NCBI GenBank assembly: GCA_012838385.1
Contig: DUPL01000023.1
Location: forward strand, 1 to 64,000
Direction: 5' to 3'
Length of the DNA: 64,000 nt
From: Clostridiaceae bacterium
GTDB lineage: Bacteria; Bacillota; Clostridia; UBA1212; DUPL01
Shown piece after piece: positions 15,661-24,805 of this stretch (position 1 is its first letter; each line of letters begins with the position of its first letter). The position numbers and the translations under genes were made by a program. The notes below the pieces were generated by a model, which had not been told where the DNA came from, did not search any database, and worked only from the letters and a program-made list of their open reading frames with translations.

Positions 15661-17913
15661 TTACACTATTTCCTGAATGATTTCCTCTTCCACTATCTCC
15701 TCGTCACCAACCAGCCTTGTCATTCTGAGCTGGGCAAGCACCAGATTGTAGTATATTCCCTTCTTCTCAATCAGCTCATTATGAGTACCCAACTCAACAA
15801 GTTTCCCATGCTCAAGTACCAAAAGTCTGTTAGCGTTTTTAAGAGTTGACAACCTATGGGCAATGGCAAAGGTGGTCCTGTTTTTAACGAGTCTTCTAAG
15901 AGCTTCCTGTATGGAAAGTTCAGTCTCCGTATCAAGCGAAGAAGTAGCCTCATCCAGTATAAGTATTCTTGGATTATGTATTATAGCCCTTGCAATCGCA
16001 ATTCTCTGTTTCTCTCCGCCAGACAGAGTCTGACCATATTGTCCAATTTTAGTGTCATATCCATCTGGAAACTTCATAATGAAATCGTGGGCATTTGCGA
16101 CTTTGCACGCTTTTATTACATCTTCAGCCGTCGCATTAGGTTTTGAATATAAAATATTTTGCATGATAGTGCCTGCAAAAAGAAATGTTTCCTGCAGAAC
16201 GACTCCAATTTGCGACCTAAGACAGTTTAATGAAATGTCCTTTATATTCACACCATCTATGTATATCGCCCCCGAGTCAACATCGTAAAACCTTAAAATG
16301 AGGTTAATCATAGTGGTTTTGCCTGAACCCGAATGCCCTACCAGGCCAATCATCTCTCCACTTTCAACCTCTATATTAATATCCTCAAGAACAGGCAGAT
16401 AGGACTTGTAACCAAAGCCGACTTTTTCAAACTTAACGTCGCCCTTTATCGCAAATTCAAGAGCTTTTTCCTTGTCTGCTATATCAGACTTTTGGTCAAG
16501 CACATCAAACACTCTTAATGCAGCAGCCACCGTATCGGCAATTGTCCTCGGAAGGCTTATCATGTAGTATATTGGATCATAAATCATTGAAGCGTATGTA
16601 AGGAACAAAACAAGCTCACCAATAGTAAGTTTCGCTCCTACAACTTCAAGTCCTCCATACAATAGAATAACCAAGTACCCTACAAAAGTAAGCATGTGAA
16701 GAAGCGGATAAAAAGTTGCCCAGAAAAGTTCATTCCTTATTGAAGTATCCCTGTACTGTGAGCAGATTTCCTTGTATCTGGCAACTTCTTTCTTTTCAGT
16801 ACCAAAGGACTTTACAACCCTAATTCCACTAAGAATATCCTGTAGTACGGAGTTGCTTCTGGATGACAGTTCCCATAATTTCCTATAAATCAAATAAATT
16901 CTGTTCCAGAAAGATTTGAATATGAGCACAATGAATGGTGCTGGAATCAGTACAATCAGAGCCATTTTCCAATTGATTGTAAACAAAAATACGGTTACAC
17001 CAGTAAGTATCAGACCCTGATTTATGACCTCAACCATCTCGTTTTCTACAAACTGCTGGATTCTAACCGTATCACTGGAGACTCTGTTCATGAGATCTCC
17101 TGTCTTTTTGCGGTTTATGTATCCCAGCGACAAAGTATGTATGTGTTCAAATACACTAACTCTAAGTTCGTGAATTATTTTTTCACTGACCCTTGAAAGA
17201 ATGCGTCCTCTGAATATGGTGGTTACTGTAATAATTACCCTACACATGGCGTAGCCAAAAATCAGAAGTGCAAATGTCAGCATGAATTGTTCCCCACGGT
17301 TTTCCTCGGGTAGCGTGTATACATTGTCGACCAGCCCTGAATAGAATCTGGGCATCAGGATGTTTGCCGCAGTTATTACAAGCAACAGTACCATTCCAAA
17401 CAAAAGATATGGAACGTACTTCTTAGAAAGTTTTAATAACCTGACAATTACATCCAGCTTGTTTGCGCAAAATGGACATATAGAGCTGTCTTTTGGCAGG
17501 ACTTTATTGCACTTTGTGCATTTTGGGTCCTGCTCCTCGATATAGAAGTCCATATCCTTGCCCTCTATGTACAGATTCAGTTTTCTAGCAATGGTGGCAA
17601 TCCTTGGACCATGTTCCATGGTAAACCGAAAAAGCATGTACTGCTCATGATCATTTACATTTACAGCTTCTAGAATACCGCTGGATGTAAACATGGTTGC
17701 CTTGTATTCTTTAAAATCATGAATTTTATACTCTTTTTTTACTTCTCCATCAGCAAAGAGAAGCAATAATTTTTCCGTAACAACAAACATGCCCTCCTGC
17801 AGCTTGTTGTCCTCGTTCAAATCATGCGGCACGGCAAACATCACATGTTCGTCTTTATATTTTGTTTTAACAATTGCTTCTACCCATTCGGGCAGATCAA
17901 ATAGCAAAGTCAT
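15661..17913 (-). CDS. ABC exporter with N-terminal zinc ribbon, partner of DUF1854 (A)
   Basis: A 750-residue half-transporter fused to an unusual N-terminus. Residues 1-125 form a predicted beta-rich cytoplasmic domain, and a zinc ribbon follows (C132xxC135, C146xxC149). Six membrane segments of a type-1 exporter lie at about 165-460, then the nucleotide-binding domain: Walker A GHSGSGKT (about 527), LSGGEKQ signature, and ILDEATSSLD. All catalytic motifs are intact. Last gene of an operon after a similar transporter and a DUF1854 protein. From memory, DUF1854 proteins with such transporters occur beside cyanophycin synthesis genes; no cyanophycin gene is in this window. The substrate is unknown. 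Confidence 0.9.
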   Translation of the reverse strand: MTLLFDLPEWVEAIVKTKYKDEHVMFAVPHDLNEDNKLQEGMFVVTEKLLLLFADGEVKKEYKIHDFKEYKATMFTSSGILEAVNVNDHEQYMLFRFTMEHGPRIATIARKLNLYIEGKDMDFYIEEQDPKCTKCNKVLPKDSSICPFCANKLDVIVRLLKLSKKYVPYLLFGMVLLLVITAANILMPRFYSGLVDNVYTLPEENRGEQFMLTFALLIFGYAMCRVIITVTTIFRGRILSRVSEKIIHELRVSVFEHIHTLSLGYINRKKTGDLMNRVSSDTVRIQQFVENEMVEVINQGLILTGVTVFLFTINWKMALIVLIPAPFIVLIFKSFWNRIYLIYRKLWELSSRSNSVLQDILSGIRVVKSFGTEKKEVARYKEICSQYRDTSIRNELFWATFYPLLHMLTFVGYLVILLYGGLEVVGAKLTIGELVLFLTYASMIYDPIYYMISLPRTIADTVAAALRVFDVLDQKSDIADKEKALEFAIKGDVKFEKVGFGYKSYLPVLEDINIEVESGEMIGLVGHSGSGKTTMINLILRFYDVDSGAIYIDGVNIKDISLNCLRSQIGVVLQETFLFAGTIMQNILYSKPNATAEDVIKACKVANAHDFIMKFPDGYDTKIGQYGQTLSGGEKQRIAIARAIIHNPRILILDEATSSLDTETELSIQEALRRLVKNRTTFAIAHRLSTLKNANRLLVLEHGKLVELGTHNELIEKKGIYYNLVLAQLRMTRLVGDEEIVEEEIIQEIV

Positions 17914-17926
17914 AATTTATACCCCT

Positions 17927-18475
17927 TTAAATAACGGTCTCAAGAAGCCTTACACTCTTAGGATCCAATGTTTTGTAATCAGGTATTTCAAACCTGTTTC
18001 CATCCATATCAATAATCAGTACACGAATGTCGGACAACCTGATAAAATTGTTGCTGCTGTTTGGAACAGTAATGTTCTTTTTCCCAGCAGTTGTATTGAC
18101 ATTCATATAAATGTAACCATATTCATCCCTTAATGAATACACCTGTAATACAACGGGAGTGTGATAACGTAAATCCAATTCATCCTCAATAAGCCTTCTC
18201 TTTTCAGGAGATATATCTTCTATATTCAATATTATTCCTATCTCCTTGCCAAGCTCCCGTTTGTCATTAACTTCACGTATCGTAATATACTCATTAGGCC
18301 TGCTCAAAGGAAATGCTCTTTGAAGGGCAATTCTTTTGTACTCTTCCTCTTCCCCAATCTTAAGAGAAAGAAAACCTCCTTCTGTTTTTGTCAGATCAAT
18401 ATCCTCGTCTTCCAAAAACCTTAGTACTGCAATATCATCTATGGTTTCCAACTTGTTGTCCTGTTTATTTTCCAT
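17927..18475 (-). CDS. DUF1854 domain protein
   Basis: A 182-residue soluble protein of the DUF1854 family: AVLRFL near the N-terminus, FPLSRPNEYITIR (about 59-71), GKEIGII (about 80), then a helical segment with DLRYHTP (about 105) and a C-terminal stretch DIRVLIIDMDGNRFEI. The sequence shows no membrane segment or catalytic motif. Its start overlaps the stop of the upstream ABC gene by one base, and its stop lies 13 nt before the second ABC gene, so all three form one unit. A regulatory or coupling subunit of the two exporters is the natural guess. Confidence 0.85.
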   Translation of the reverse strand: MENKQDNKLETIDDIAVLRFLEDEDIDLTKTEGGFLSLKIGEEEEYKRIALQRAFPLSRPNEYITIREVNDKRELGKEIGIILNIEDISPEKRRLIEDELDLRYHTPVVLQVYSLRDEYGYIYMNVNTTAGKKNITVPNSSNNFIRLSDIRVLIIDMDGNRFEIPDYKTLDPKSVRLLETVI

Positions 18476-20769
18476 CAGTCATTAATCCCCCTTAGTTTTA
18501 ATGCCTCTTTCTGAATATGGTAAAGTTTGTGATATACGCCTTCCTGCGCATACACTTCTTCGTGCGTACCCATTTCAACTATCTCACCGTTGTCCAAAAC
18601 AATCAATCTGTCTGCATTTCTCAACGTTGACAATCTGTGAGCTATGTTGAAAGTTGTTCTTCCTTCGGCAAGCTTCTCAAGTGCTTTCTGAATCTGGCTT
18701 TCGGTCTGGGTATCAATTGCTGACGTTGCCTCATCCAAAATCAAAATGCGCGGATTCTTTAGCATGGCCCTAGCAAGAGAAACTCTTTGCCTTTCTCCTC
18801 CTGATAGACCATGTCCACCGGTACCAATTCTTGTATCATAACCATCCGGTGTGTTCATAATGAATTCGTGCGCATAAGCAGCCTTTGCGGCTTTAATTAT
18901 TTCCGTCATCGTAGCATCAGGTTTTCCATACGCAATGTTTTCTGCAATAGTTCCCATAAACAGATATGTATCCTGAAGAACAATGCCGATCTGGCTTTTC
19001 AAGTCTTCAATGGAAAGATCCTTTATGTTTATACCATCAATATAAATTCCGCCAGAATCAACATCATACAATCTGGTTATGAGGTTGACAAGTGTAGACT
19101 TGCCTGCGCCGGAATGTCCAACCACACCAATGTTCTCTCCGGCTTTCACATCAACACTGACATTCTTCAATACCATTCTGTTAGGTTCGTAACTGAAGGA
19201 GACATTGTCTATTTTGACATCGCCATTAAACTCCATCTTTCTGACAGGATCCTTTTTCTCCTTCACTTCCGGTTCTGCATCAATTACCTCAAAGATTCTA
19301 TTGGCTGAGTTCATAGCTCGCGACCAGAAGCTTACTAGACGGGCAAACCACTGCATGGGACCATATATCATGCCCACATATCCAACCAACGTTGCGATAT
19401 CGCCAAACAACAGCTTGCCTTCGATAATTAGAAGTCCACCAAAAATGTAAATTGCCAGCGAACCCATCCACATAAGAAAACTTACAACTGGAAAAACTGT
19501 TGAGGATGTTATTCCAATATGCATGTTTGCTACGCTAAAGCGATTGCTTGATCTTGAAAAGTCTTCATTTTCCTTGTCTTCTTTTCCAAAAGCCTTAACA
19601 ACTTTAAGACCCATGAACGAATCATTCATCCTTGCGTTCATGGCTGAACGTCTTTTATGGGATCTTCCAAATAGCTTGTAAAACTTAGGAAGCCATCTCC
19701 TAAAAAAGATGAAAATAAAAGGCGCAGGTATGAGCACAAGCAGTGACAAAACCGGCCGAATCGATATCATCAATAGCGACACACCGACAATATTGATGAA
19801 GTTGACAATAAGGTAAGGAACTCCGTCAAGGAAGAACCACTGAACATGCTCGGAGTCCCTGTCCACTCTAGTCATTAATGAACCAGTTTGCTTGTGCATG
19901 AAAAAGCTTATGGACAGATCCTGCATGCTTTTGAAAACGTCGTTTCTCAGGTTGAACACGATGTGGTTTGAAAGAAATGCATTTATGCGTCCATAAAGCA
20001 CTGTTACCAGTAGTGAAACAAGTCGAAGGCAAAGTATAAGTCCGACAAGCATTACAACCTTGCCATAGTATTTGCCACTTTCACTTAGAATCTCGTCGTA
20101 AAATATCTTGTTGCCCAGGTAAGGATACAGTAGAGCCAGTCCTGAAGAAATAAGAATGAAGATGACAATTGCCACCATATACCATTTGTATTGACTTCCA
20201 TAATTAAGAAGTCTAAAAAACACCTTTTTTCTATCTATGCAGTGTATGCAAATCTTCTCTTCCTGATTTCTGTATAGTTTTCCGCACTTGGGACAGTATG
20301 AGCTTTCAATATCATGGCCTGCCAAATCCTCCTCGGTTATTTCCTTTCCCTCAACAACTTTGTTGGCAAGCTCTGTGAAAGCACGCATTTTCTTTCCAAG
20401 GGTGTTTGTAAATTTGCACACAACAAAATCATCGCCATTTCTGTTGGCGGTTATGATGTTTGTTGCAGGCAATATTTCAACCTTGAAATCCTTGAATTCT
20501 GTTATTGGGTATTCCGTATAGCTTTTTTCTTCCCAGTTTTCATTTATCTCGGCAGCTTTTTTGCCTTTCTTCTTTCCACTCTTATGTACCAAGCCATCCA
20601 TTAAAACCAAGCGTTCCCCGGTTATAAATACCCACGAATCCATATACACATTATCAAGAGTCATATCCGACTTAACACTGACCTTTATGTCGCTGGCATC
20701 TATATCATGGGCTCTAAGGGCATCAACAACATGTGATGGCAGTACTTCTATAGACCCTTTAGTATCCAT
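18475..20769 (-). CDS. ABC exporter with N-terminal zinc ribbon, partner of DUF1854 (B)
   Basis: A 764-residue half-transporter built like the downstream paralogue. It has an N-terminal domain (1-150, with a basic KSGKKKGKK patch), a zinc ribbon C159xxC162/C174xxC177, six membrane segments (about 190-490), and a nucleotide-binding domain with GHSGAGKS, LSGGERQ and ILDEATSAID. The two exporters probably form a heterodimer with DUF1854 between them. It starts 61 nt after the rluB stop on the same strand and may share its transcript. Confidence 0.9.
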   Translation of the reverse strand: MDTKGSIEVLPSHVVDALRAHDIDASDIKVSVKSDMTLDNVYMDSWVFITGERLVLMDGLVHKSGKKKGKKAAEINENWEEKSYTEYPITEFKDFKVEILPATNIITANRNGDDFVVCKFTNTLGKKMRAFTELANKVVEGKEITEEDLAGHDIESSYCPKCGKLYRNQEEKICIHCIDRKKVFFRLLNYGSQYKWYMVAIVIFILISSGLALLYPYLGNKIFYDEILSESGKYYGKVVMLVGLILCLRLVSLLVTVLYGRINAFLSNHIVFNLRNDVFKSMQDLSISFFMHKQTGSLMTRVDRDSEHVQWFFLDGVPYLIVNFINIVGVSLLMISIRPVLSLLVLIPAPFIFIFFRRWLPKFYKLFGRSHKRRSAMNARMNDSFMGLKVVKAFGKEDKENEDFSRSSNRFSVANMHIGITSSTVFPVVSFLMWMGSLAIYIFGGLLIIEGKLLFGDIATLVGYVGMIYGPMQWFARLVSFWSRAMNSANRIFEVIDAEPEVKEKKDPVRKMEFNGDVKIDNVSFSYEPNRMVLKNVSVDVKAGENIGVVGHSGAGKSTLVNLITRLYDVDSGGIYIDGINIKDLSIEDLKSQIGIVLQDTYLFMGTIAENIAYGKPDATMTEIIKAAKAAYAHEFIMNTPDGYDTRIGTGGHGLSGGERQRVSLARAMLKNPRILILDEATSAIDTQTESQIQKALEKLAEGRTTFNIAHRLSTLRNADRLIVLDNGEIVEMGTHEEVYAQEGVYHKLYHIQKEALKLRGIND

Positions 20770-20817
20770 TTTACACCTGAACTTTCTTACAAATCGCTTT
20801 TAATAATAACCATCCCT

Positions 20818-20837
20818 GGCATAAGTCATCTTATGCC
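20818..20837 (-). repeat. hairpin at the end of rluB
   Basis: GGCATAAG and CTTATGCC form an 8-bp stem with a 4-nt loop that includes the rluB stop codon. There is no T run after it, so it is more likely a processing or attenuating stem than a full terminator. Confidence 0.4.
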
Positions 20838-21559
20838 TGTTCCCTATCTGACATGTTTAAAGCCTTGAAATCTTCACTATTTAAAAACCTCCACTGGCCT
20901 GGCTTCAAATCACCCAGCTCCAGGGATGCTATCTTCGTTCTTTTCAATCTGATTACCGGATGGTTTATTCGCTCAAGCATCCTTCGAACCTGTCTGTTTC
21001 TGCCTTCTCTAATCATAACTTCTAAAATAGCGTTTTTCCCCTCATATCCTATTACCTCCAATACACAAGGCAGCGTCATGCCATCTTCTAGCAGTAAACC
21101 TTGTTCAAACTCCTTTATGTCGTTTTGATCAGGAATACCTCTTACCAAAGCCTCATATGTTTTCCATACTTCATGGGATGGATGAGTTAATTTCTGCATG
21201 AAATCCCCATCATTGGTTATTAAAATCAATCCTTGCGTGTCATAATCCAACCTGCCTACAGGATAAAGTCTTGCATCAACTCCCTTTATAAAATCAGTAA
21301 CACATTTTCTTCCTCTGTCATCACTCACAGCACTTATTACACCTGTAGGTTTGTTCATCATTATATAGTATTTTTTCTTTTCCATACTGATTACATTACC
21401 ATCTATTTCAACCTTGTCTTCATAAGTAATCTTCAATCCCATTTCTTCTACTTTACTGCCATTTACGTATACTCTGCCTTGTTTTATAAGTTCTTCGGCA
21501 TCCCGTCTTGAGCAAACACCACACATGGCAATATATTTTTGCAACCTAATTCTTTCCAT
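20831..21559 (-). CDS. rluB: 23S/16S rRNA pseudouridine synthase, RsuA/RluB family
   Basis: A 242-residue pseudouridine synthase. The N-terminal S4 RNA-binding domain (about 1-60, RLQKYIAMCGVCSRRDAEELI) is followed by the catalytic domain with GRLDYDTQGLILITNDGD (about 102-119), which holds the catalytic aspartate. It modifies uridines in rRNA; the RluB-like branch acts on 23S helix 89, but RsuA cannot be excluded. The position close to scpAB and ytfJ is the usual clostridial neighbourhood. Confidence 0.9.
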   Translation of the reverse strand: MERIRLQKYIAMCGVCSRRDAEELIKQGRVYVNGSKVEEMGLKITYEDKVEIDGNVISMEKKKYYIMMNKPTGVISAVSDDRGRKCVTDFIKGVDARLYPVGRLDYDTQGLILITNDGDFMQKLTHPSHEVWKTYEALVRGIPDQNDIKEFEQGLLLEDGMTLPCVLEVIGYEGKNAILEVMIREGRNRQVRRMLERINHPVIRLKRTKIASLELGDLKPGQWRFLNSEDFKALNMSDREQA

Positions 21560-21689
21560 AAATATCCCTTTTCCTTATTTCATGCACATTATACATGAAC
21601 AATTTTTTAATTGCAAGTATAAACAAGGAAAATAATGTGCAATATAGTCATGGGCTTACAATTTTTTCATATGGAAGAGGGAGGTTTTC

Positions 21690-22160
21690 TTGAAAATCTG
21701 GATACAGGCAGAATTTGGTGATGACATCCATATTTTTATACATATTATGCTATTTGGCATAATAATAAAGACATACAAGATACCAAGCGCTCCCAAAAAG
21801 ATAAAAAAGAAGAAGAAAAAAAGAAAAGCAAAATTCAAAGGAACTGAAATTACCAAAATTCTATGGGAAAGCACAAAGAAAAGAAAAATCGAATACTTGG
21901 AGTTTAAAGGAGATTTGGGTCTAGCAGATCCGGCATTGACAGCCGTATCAGTAGGAATGCTTTACTCCTTTGTCGGTTCGCTCATTGGTTTTCTATCAAA
22001 TATTGCATACATTCAAAAAACAAAAGTTAGAATCAATCCTAGATACAACAATGCAATAATCAAACTGTATGCTGAATGTATATTTAAACTAAATTTTGTT
22101 AATATTATATCTGCAGCAATACGATTGCTAAAACTATATATCAAAAAAAAGAAAGGATAA
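21690..22160 (+). CDS. DUF2953 domain protein
   Basis: A 156-residue basic protein with a Lys-rich stretch (about 33-50), a hydrophobic segment (about 90-110) and a C-terminal KKKK tail. Size, layout and position directly before ytfJ match the DUF2953 family of spore formers. The start is a TTG, with GGGAGG 5 nt upstream; there is no alternative ATG with a ribosome site. It probably belongs to the sporulation-linked ytfJ transcript. Molecular function is unknown. Confidence 0.75.
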   Translation: MKIWIQAEFGDDIHIFIHIMLFGIIIKTYKIPSAPKKIKKKKKKRKAKFKGTEITKILWESTKKRKIEYLEFKGDLGLADPALTAVSVGMLYSFVGSLIGFLSNIAYIQKTKVRINPRYNNAIIKLYAECIFKLNFVNIISAAIRLLKLYIKKKKG

Positions 22161-22165
22161 GTACT

Positions 22166-22627
22166 ATGGCAAATCATCCAATAAACGGTTTAATGGAAAC
22201 AGCTATGCAAAGCATAAAAGATATGGTGGATGTCAACACCATAATTGGAGACCCGGTACAAACACCAGATGGATTTGTTATCCTTCCAATATCCAAGGTG
22301 TCATTCGGCCTGGCAGCAGGCGGTGGTGAATACTATGGGGATATTGATTTTTCAGAATCTACAAAAGGAAATTCTCCACTGGATGACAAACTAATAACTC
22401 CTGTCAAATATCCCTTTGCTGGAGGAAGCGGAGCAGGTGTTTGCATCACTCCTGTAGCATTCATGGTTGTTGGAGGTGGAGATGTTCAGCTGCTGCCGGT
22501 AACCAGCAATACCGTTGCAGAACAGCTTGTTAAAATGATACCGGATCTTGTAAACAGGGTAAATAATTTAATAGCCCAAAACAGGGAAAAAAAAGAACAG
22601 GAAGAATTTGACGAACTGAATATTTAG
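22166..22627 (+). CDS. ytfJ: GerW-family sporulation protein YtfJ
   Basis: A 153-residue YtfJ/GerW protein. PINGLMETAMQSIKDMV at the start, GFVILPISKVSFG (about 37-49), a Gly-rich FAGGSGAGVCI loop (about 90) and an amphipathic C-terminal helix are typical. In Bacillus the protein is forespore-made and needed for germination. It follows DUF2953 by 5 nt. Its stop codon directly abuts that of the convergent scpB with no intergenic base, so no terminator fits between them. Confidence 0.92.
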   Translation: MANHPINGLMETAMQSIKDMVDVNTIIGDPVQTPDGFVILPISKVSFGLAAGGGEYYGDIDFSESTKGNSPLDDKLITPVKYPFAGGSGAGVCITPVAFMVVGGGDVQLLPVTSNTVAEQLVKMIPDLVNRVNNLIAQNREKKEQEEFDELNI

Positions 22628-23167
22628 TTATTCCTCGTCCGTTTCGGAGATGTCGCTAGCGACATTCTCCTGAAGCGGAGGAAGTTCCGCCAAAGAAGAA
22701 ATACCAACACTTCTAAGAAAATTATCTGTAGTTCCATAAAGAATTGGTCTGCCCGGGCCGTCACTTCTACCAACTTCCTTTACCAAACCTCTTTCAACAA
22801 GCTTTAATAGACTACTGTCGCTGTTGACACCTCTTATAAACTCTATACCAGCCCTGGTTATGGGCTGATTGTATGCGACTACACTCAAAGTTTCCATGGC
22901 GGCTCTGGTAAGGCCTTGTTTTTGTGGCTGTTCAAAATATTCCTTTATATCATCATGATACTCAGGTCTTGAACACATTTGATATCCGTCTTTTATCTTT
23001 CTAATCATCAAACCGCCATTGTTTTCATCATACTTTTTTATAAGCCTGTCCATTATGTCAATCAACTCTTTATTATCCAACCCTAAAACGGACGCCATTT
23101 CACTCGCTTCCACCTTATGGCCTGATGCAAAAAGCAACGCCTCAATTATTGCTTCGTAGTTTTTCAT
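22628..23167 (-). CDS. scpB: segregation and condensation protein B
   Basis: A 179-residue ScpB with tandem winged-helix domains. EAIIEALLFASG at the start, RPEYHDDI in the middle and LVERGLVKEVGRSDGPGRPILYGTT in the second domain are diagnostic. ScpB dimers bind ScpA and regulate the SMC condensin for chromosome segregation. It is 13 nt downstream of scpA. Its 3' end contains a 16-nt palindrome (ATGTCGCTAGCGACAT) that may act as the RNA 3' stem. Confidence 0.95.
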   Translation of the reverse strand: MKNYEAIIEALLFASGHKVEASEMASVLGLDNKELIDIMDRLIKKYDENNGGLMIRKIKDGYQMCSRPEYHDDIKEYFEQPQKQGLTRAAMETLSVVAYNQPITRAGIEFIRGVNSDSSLLKLVERGLVKEVGRSDGPGRPILYGTTDNFLRSVGISSLAELPPLQENVASDISETDEE

Positions 23168-23180
23168 CCACTACCATCCT

Positions 23181-23972
23181 TTACATATCAATATCGTCAT
23201 ATGAATTTAGAAACTCTTCCAAATTATTGTCGTTTCCATTATTGTTAAGATAAATATCTATCTCATCAAACAACTTCTCTTGCTGAAGTTTTATCTTTTT
23301 TCCCTTATCAAGTTCCAATATTGCAAGAAAACCTGTAACAACCTCCGTCTTACTATGCCGTTTCAATGAAAACAGCTCGGAGAACCTAGTCCTTGTCTTT
23401 TTGGTAATTACATTAACTACTCTTACCATCATGTCCTTTAGACTTACCTTCTCCCTTTCAAGGATTTGCTCCATTTTCTTGCTGGTGTCCTGCCTTCTGT
23501 CCTTCAAACGTTGCTGTAAAATTGTCATGCAATTTGACAACTCTAATATATTCAAATCCAATATTTCTTCCCTTCTTGGAAAGTTAAGTTCTTCAGGTTT
23601 CTTGTACAGACACTGTGACCAGAACTCCATATCTTTTTCCAGGGTATATGAAGCCTGTTTAATACTCTTGTACAAGGAGAGACGCCTTGCAAGCTCCTCT
23701 GCAGTAAGCTCCTCCTCTTCCTCTTCAGGCTTTGGTAATAGTCTCTTTGATTTCATATGGATAAGAGTTGCACCCATTACAAGAAACTCGCTGGCAATAT
23801 CAAGATCAAATCCGCCTGCGCTGCTTATGTATTCAATATATTGATCAGCTATTTCAGTAATCGATATTTCAGTTATTTCAAGCTTGTTTTTTTCCAGTAA
23901 GGATAACAGTAAATCATAAGGACCCTCAAAATTATCCAAACGTATTTTAACAGGTTCCAAAAATAATCTCAC
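23181..23972 (-). CDS. scpA: segregation and condensation protein A
   Basis: A 263-residue kleisin subunit of the SMC condensin complex. KIRLDNFEGPYDLLLSLLEK near the N-terminus binds the SMC neck; the long middle helix region (EEEEEELTAEELARRLSLYK) and C-terminal winged helix follow. The displayed start is a GTG with AGAGG almost touching it; a TTG five codons later would have better spacing, so the true N-terminus is uncertain by a few residues. Forms an operon with scpB. Confidence 0.94.
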   Translation of the reverse strand: MRLFLEPVKIRLDNFEGPYDLLLSLLEKNKLEITEISITEIADQYIEYISSAGGFDLDIASEFLVMGATLIHMKSKRLLPKPEEEEEELTAEELARRLSLYKSIKQASYTLEKDMEFWSQCLYKKPEELNFPRREEILDLNILELSNCMTILQQRLKDRRQDTSKKMEQILEREKVSLKDMMVRVVNVITKKTRTRFSELFSLKRHSKTEVVTGFLAILELDKGKKIKLQQEKLFDEIDIYLNNNGNDNNLEEFLNSYDDIDM

Positions 23973-24037
23973 ACCTCTTTCTACGTTTCACATGAGGTAT
24001 TATATATAAAACGGAGATGTTTGTAAATTAAAAATAT

Positions 24038-24066
24038 TTGATTTGCCAATATTTATATGATATCAT
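24038..24066 (+). promoter_or_regulatory. sigma-A promoter of the site-2-protease-like gene
   Basis: TTGATT (24038-24043), 17-nt spacer, TATCAT (24061-24066), about 35 nt before the AAGGAG ribosome site. Confidence 0.6.
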
Positions 24067-24106
24067 TTCAAAGAAAAACACATCACATATTACAAAGGAG
24101 ACAATC

Positions 24107-24757
24107 ATGAGTTACTTGATAGGCGAATTCAGAAACATGCTGTTAAGCATCCCTGGTATCATTTTTATATTTTCATTCAAAGGATTCTTTCAATCCTTTG
24201 TTGCTGGAAAACTCGGTGATCCAACTCCAAGAAATGCGGGACGCCTTACAATGAATCCAGCGGCTCATATTGACCTCATAGGGTTCATTTTCATTATTTT
24301 ATTTGGTATAGGATGGGCAAAACCTGTCCCAGTTAGAACCAGGTTCTTCAAGAAGATTAAAAGAGATGTAGCAATTTTCTATATATCAGGACCCATATCC
24401 TGCATTATAGGTGGGTTTATTCTGTTCTTTTTGAGTGCATTATCAGAATCCCTGCTACCTATCAGCATGGTATCGGATATTATTTCATTGATGTTATATC
24501 TGGGTTGCACTATTTCTTTGTCTTTGGGAATGTTTTACCTACTGCCACTTCCAGGACTTGACGGCTACTATTTCATAACCAACTTTGTGCCATACAAATA
24601 CAACAATGTACTCTATAACATAGAAAAATACAGTATGTTCATTTTTATCGGATTCATACTTCTTCTGCGTTCAACCCCACTTGGCTACTACCTTATACAC
24701 ACACCTGTATCACTTATGATTAATTTTTTCGCCTTAATTCTATCACCCATATTCTAG
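24107..24757 (+). CDS. site-2 protease (M50)-like membrane protein without the HExxH motif
   Basis: A 216-residue membrane protein with the fold and flanking motifs of clostridial site-2 proteases: FVAGKLGDPTPRNAGRLTMNPAAHIDLIG (residues 31-59) and the third-ligand segment LPLPGLDG (146-153, with D152). The zinc motif before KLGD is gone: residues 25-29 are KGFFQ where HEFAH-type sequence is expected. It cannot be a zinc protease by the known mechanism. Conservation of everything else suggests a retained binding role, for example a chaperone or inhibitor of membrane substrates. The ATG at 24107 has AAGGAG 6 nt upstream. The neighbourhood (scpAB) is where active relatives usually sit. Confidence 0.85.
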   Translation: MSYLIGEFRNMLLSIPGIIFIFSFKGFFQSFVAGKLGDPTPRNAGRLTMNPAAHIDLIGFIFIILFGIGWAKPVPVRTRFFKKIKRDVAIFYISGPISCIIGGFILFFLSALSESLLPISMVSDIISLMLYLGCTISLSLGMFYLLPLPGLDGYYFITNFVPYKYNNVLYNIEKYSMFIFIGFILLLRSTPLGYYLIHTPVSLMINFFALILSPIF

Positions 24758-24760
24758 TCA

Positions 24761-24797
24761 AACAAGGTATCCCAAAAATCGGGATACCTTGTTTTAT
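24761..24797. terminator. intrinsic terminator between convergent genes
   Basis: AACAAGGTATCCC and GGGATACCTTGTT form a 13-bp perfect stem with a 7-nt loop and a short T tail on the plus strand. It separates the site-2-protease-like gene from the convergent SASP gene. Confidence 0.85.
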
Positions 24798-24805
24798 CTA
24801 AGGAA

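Noticed and set aside
22659-22674. 16-nt palindrome ATGTCGCTAGCGACAT near the scpB 3' end
   Set aside because: It lies within codons of scpB and may be chance or a 3' stem; without a T run I do not call a terminator.
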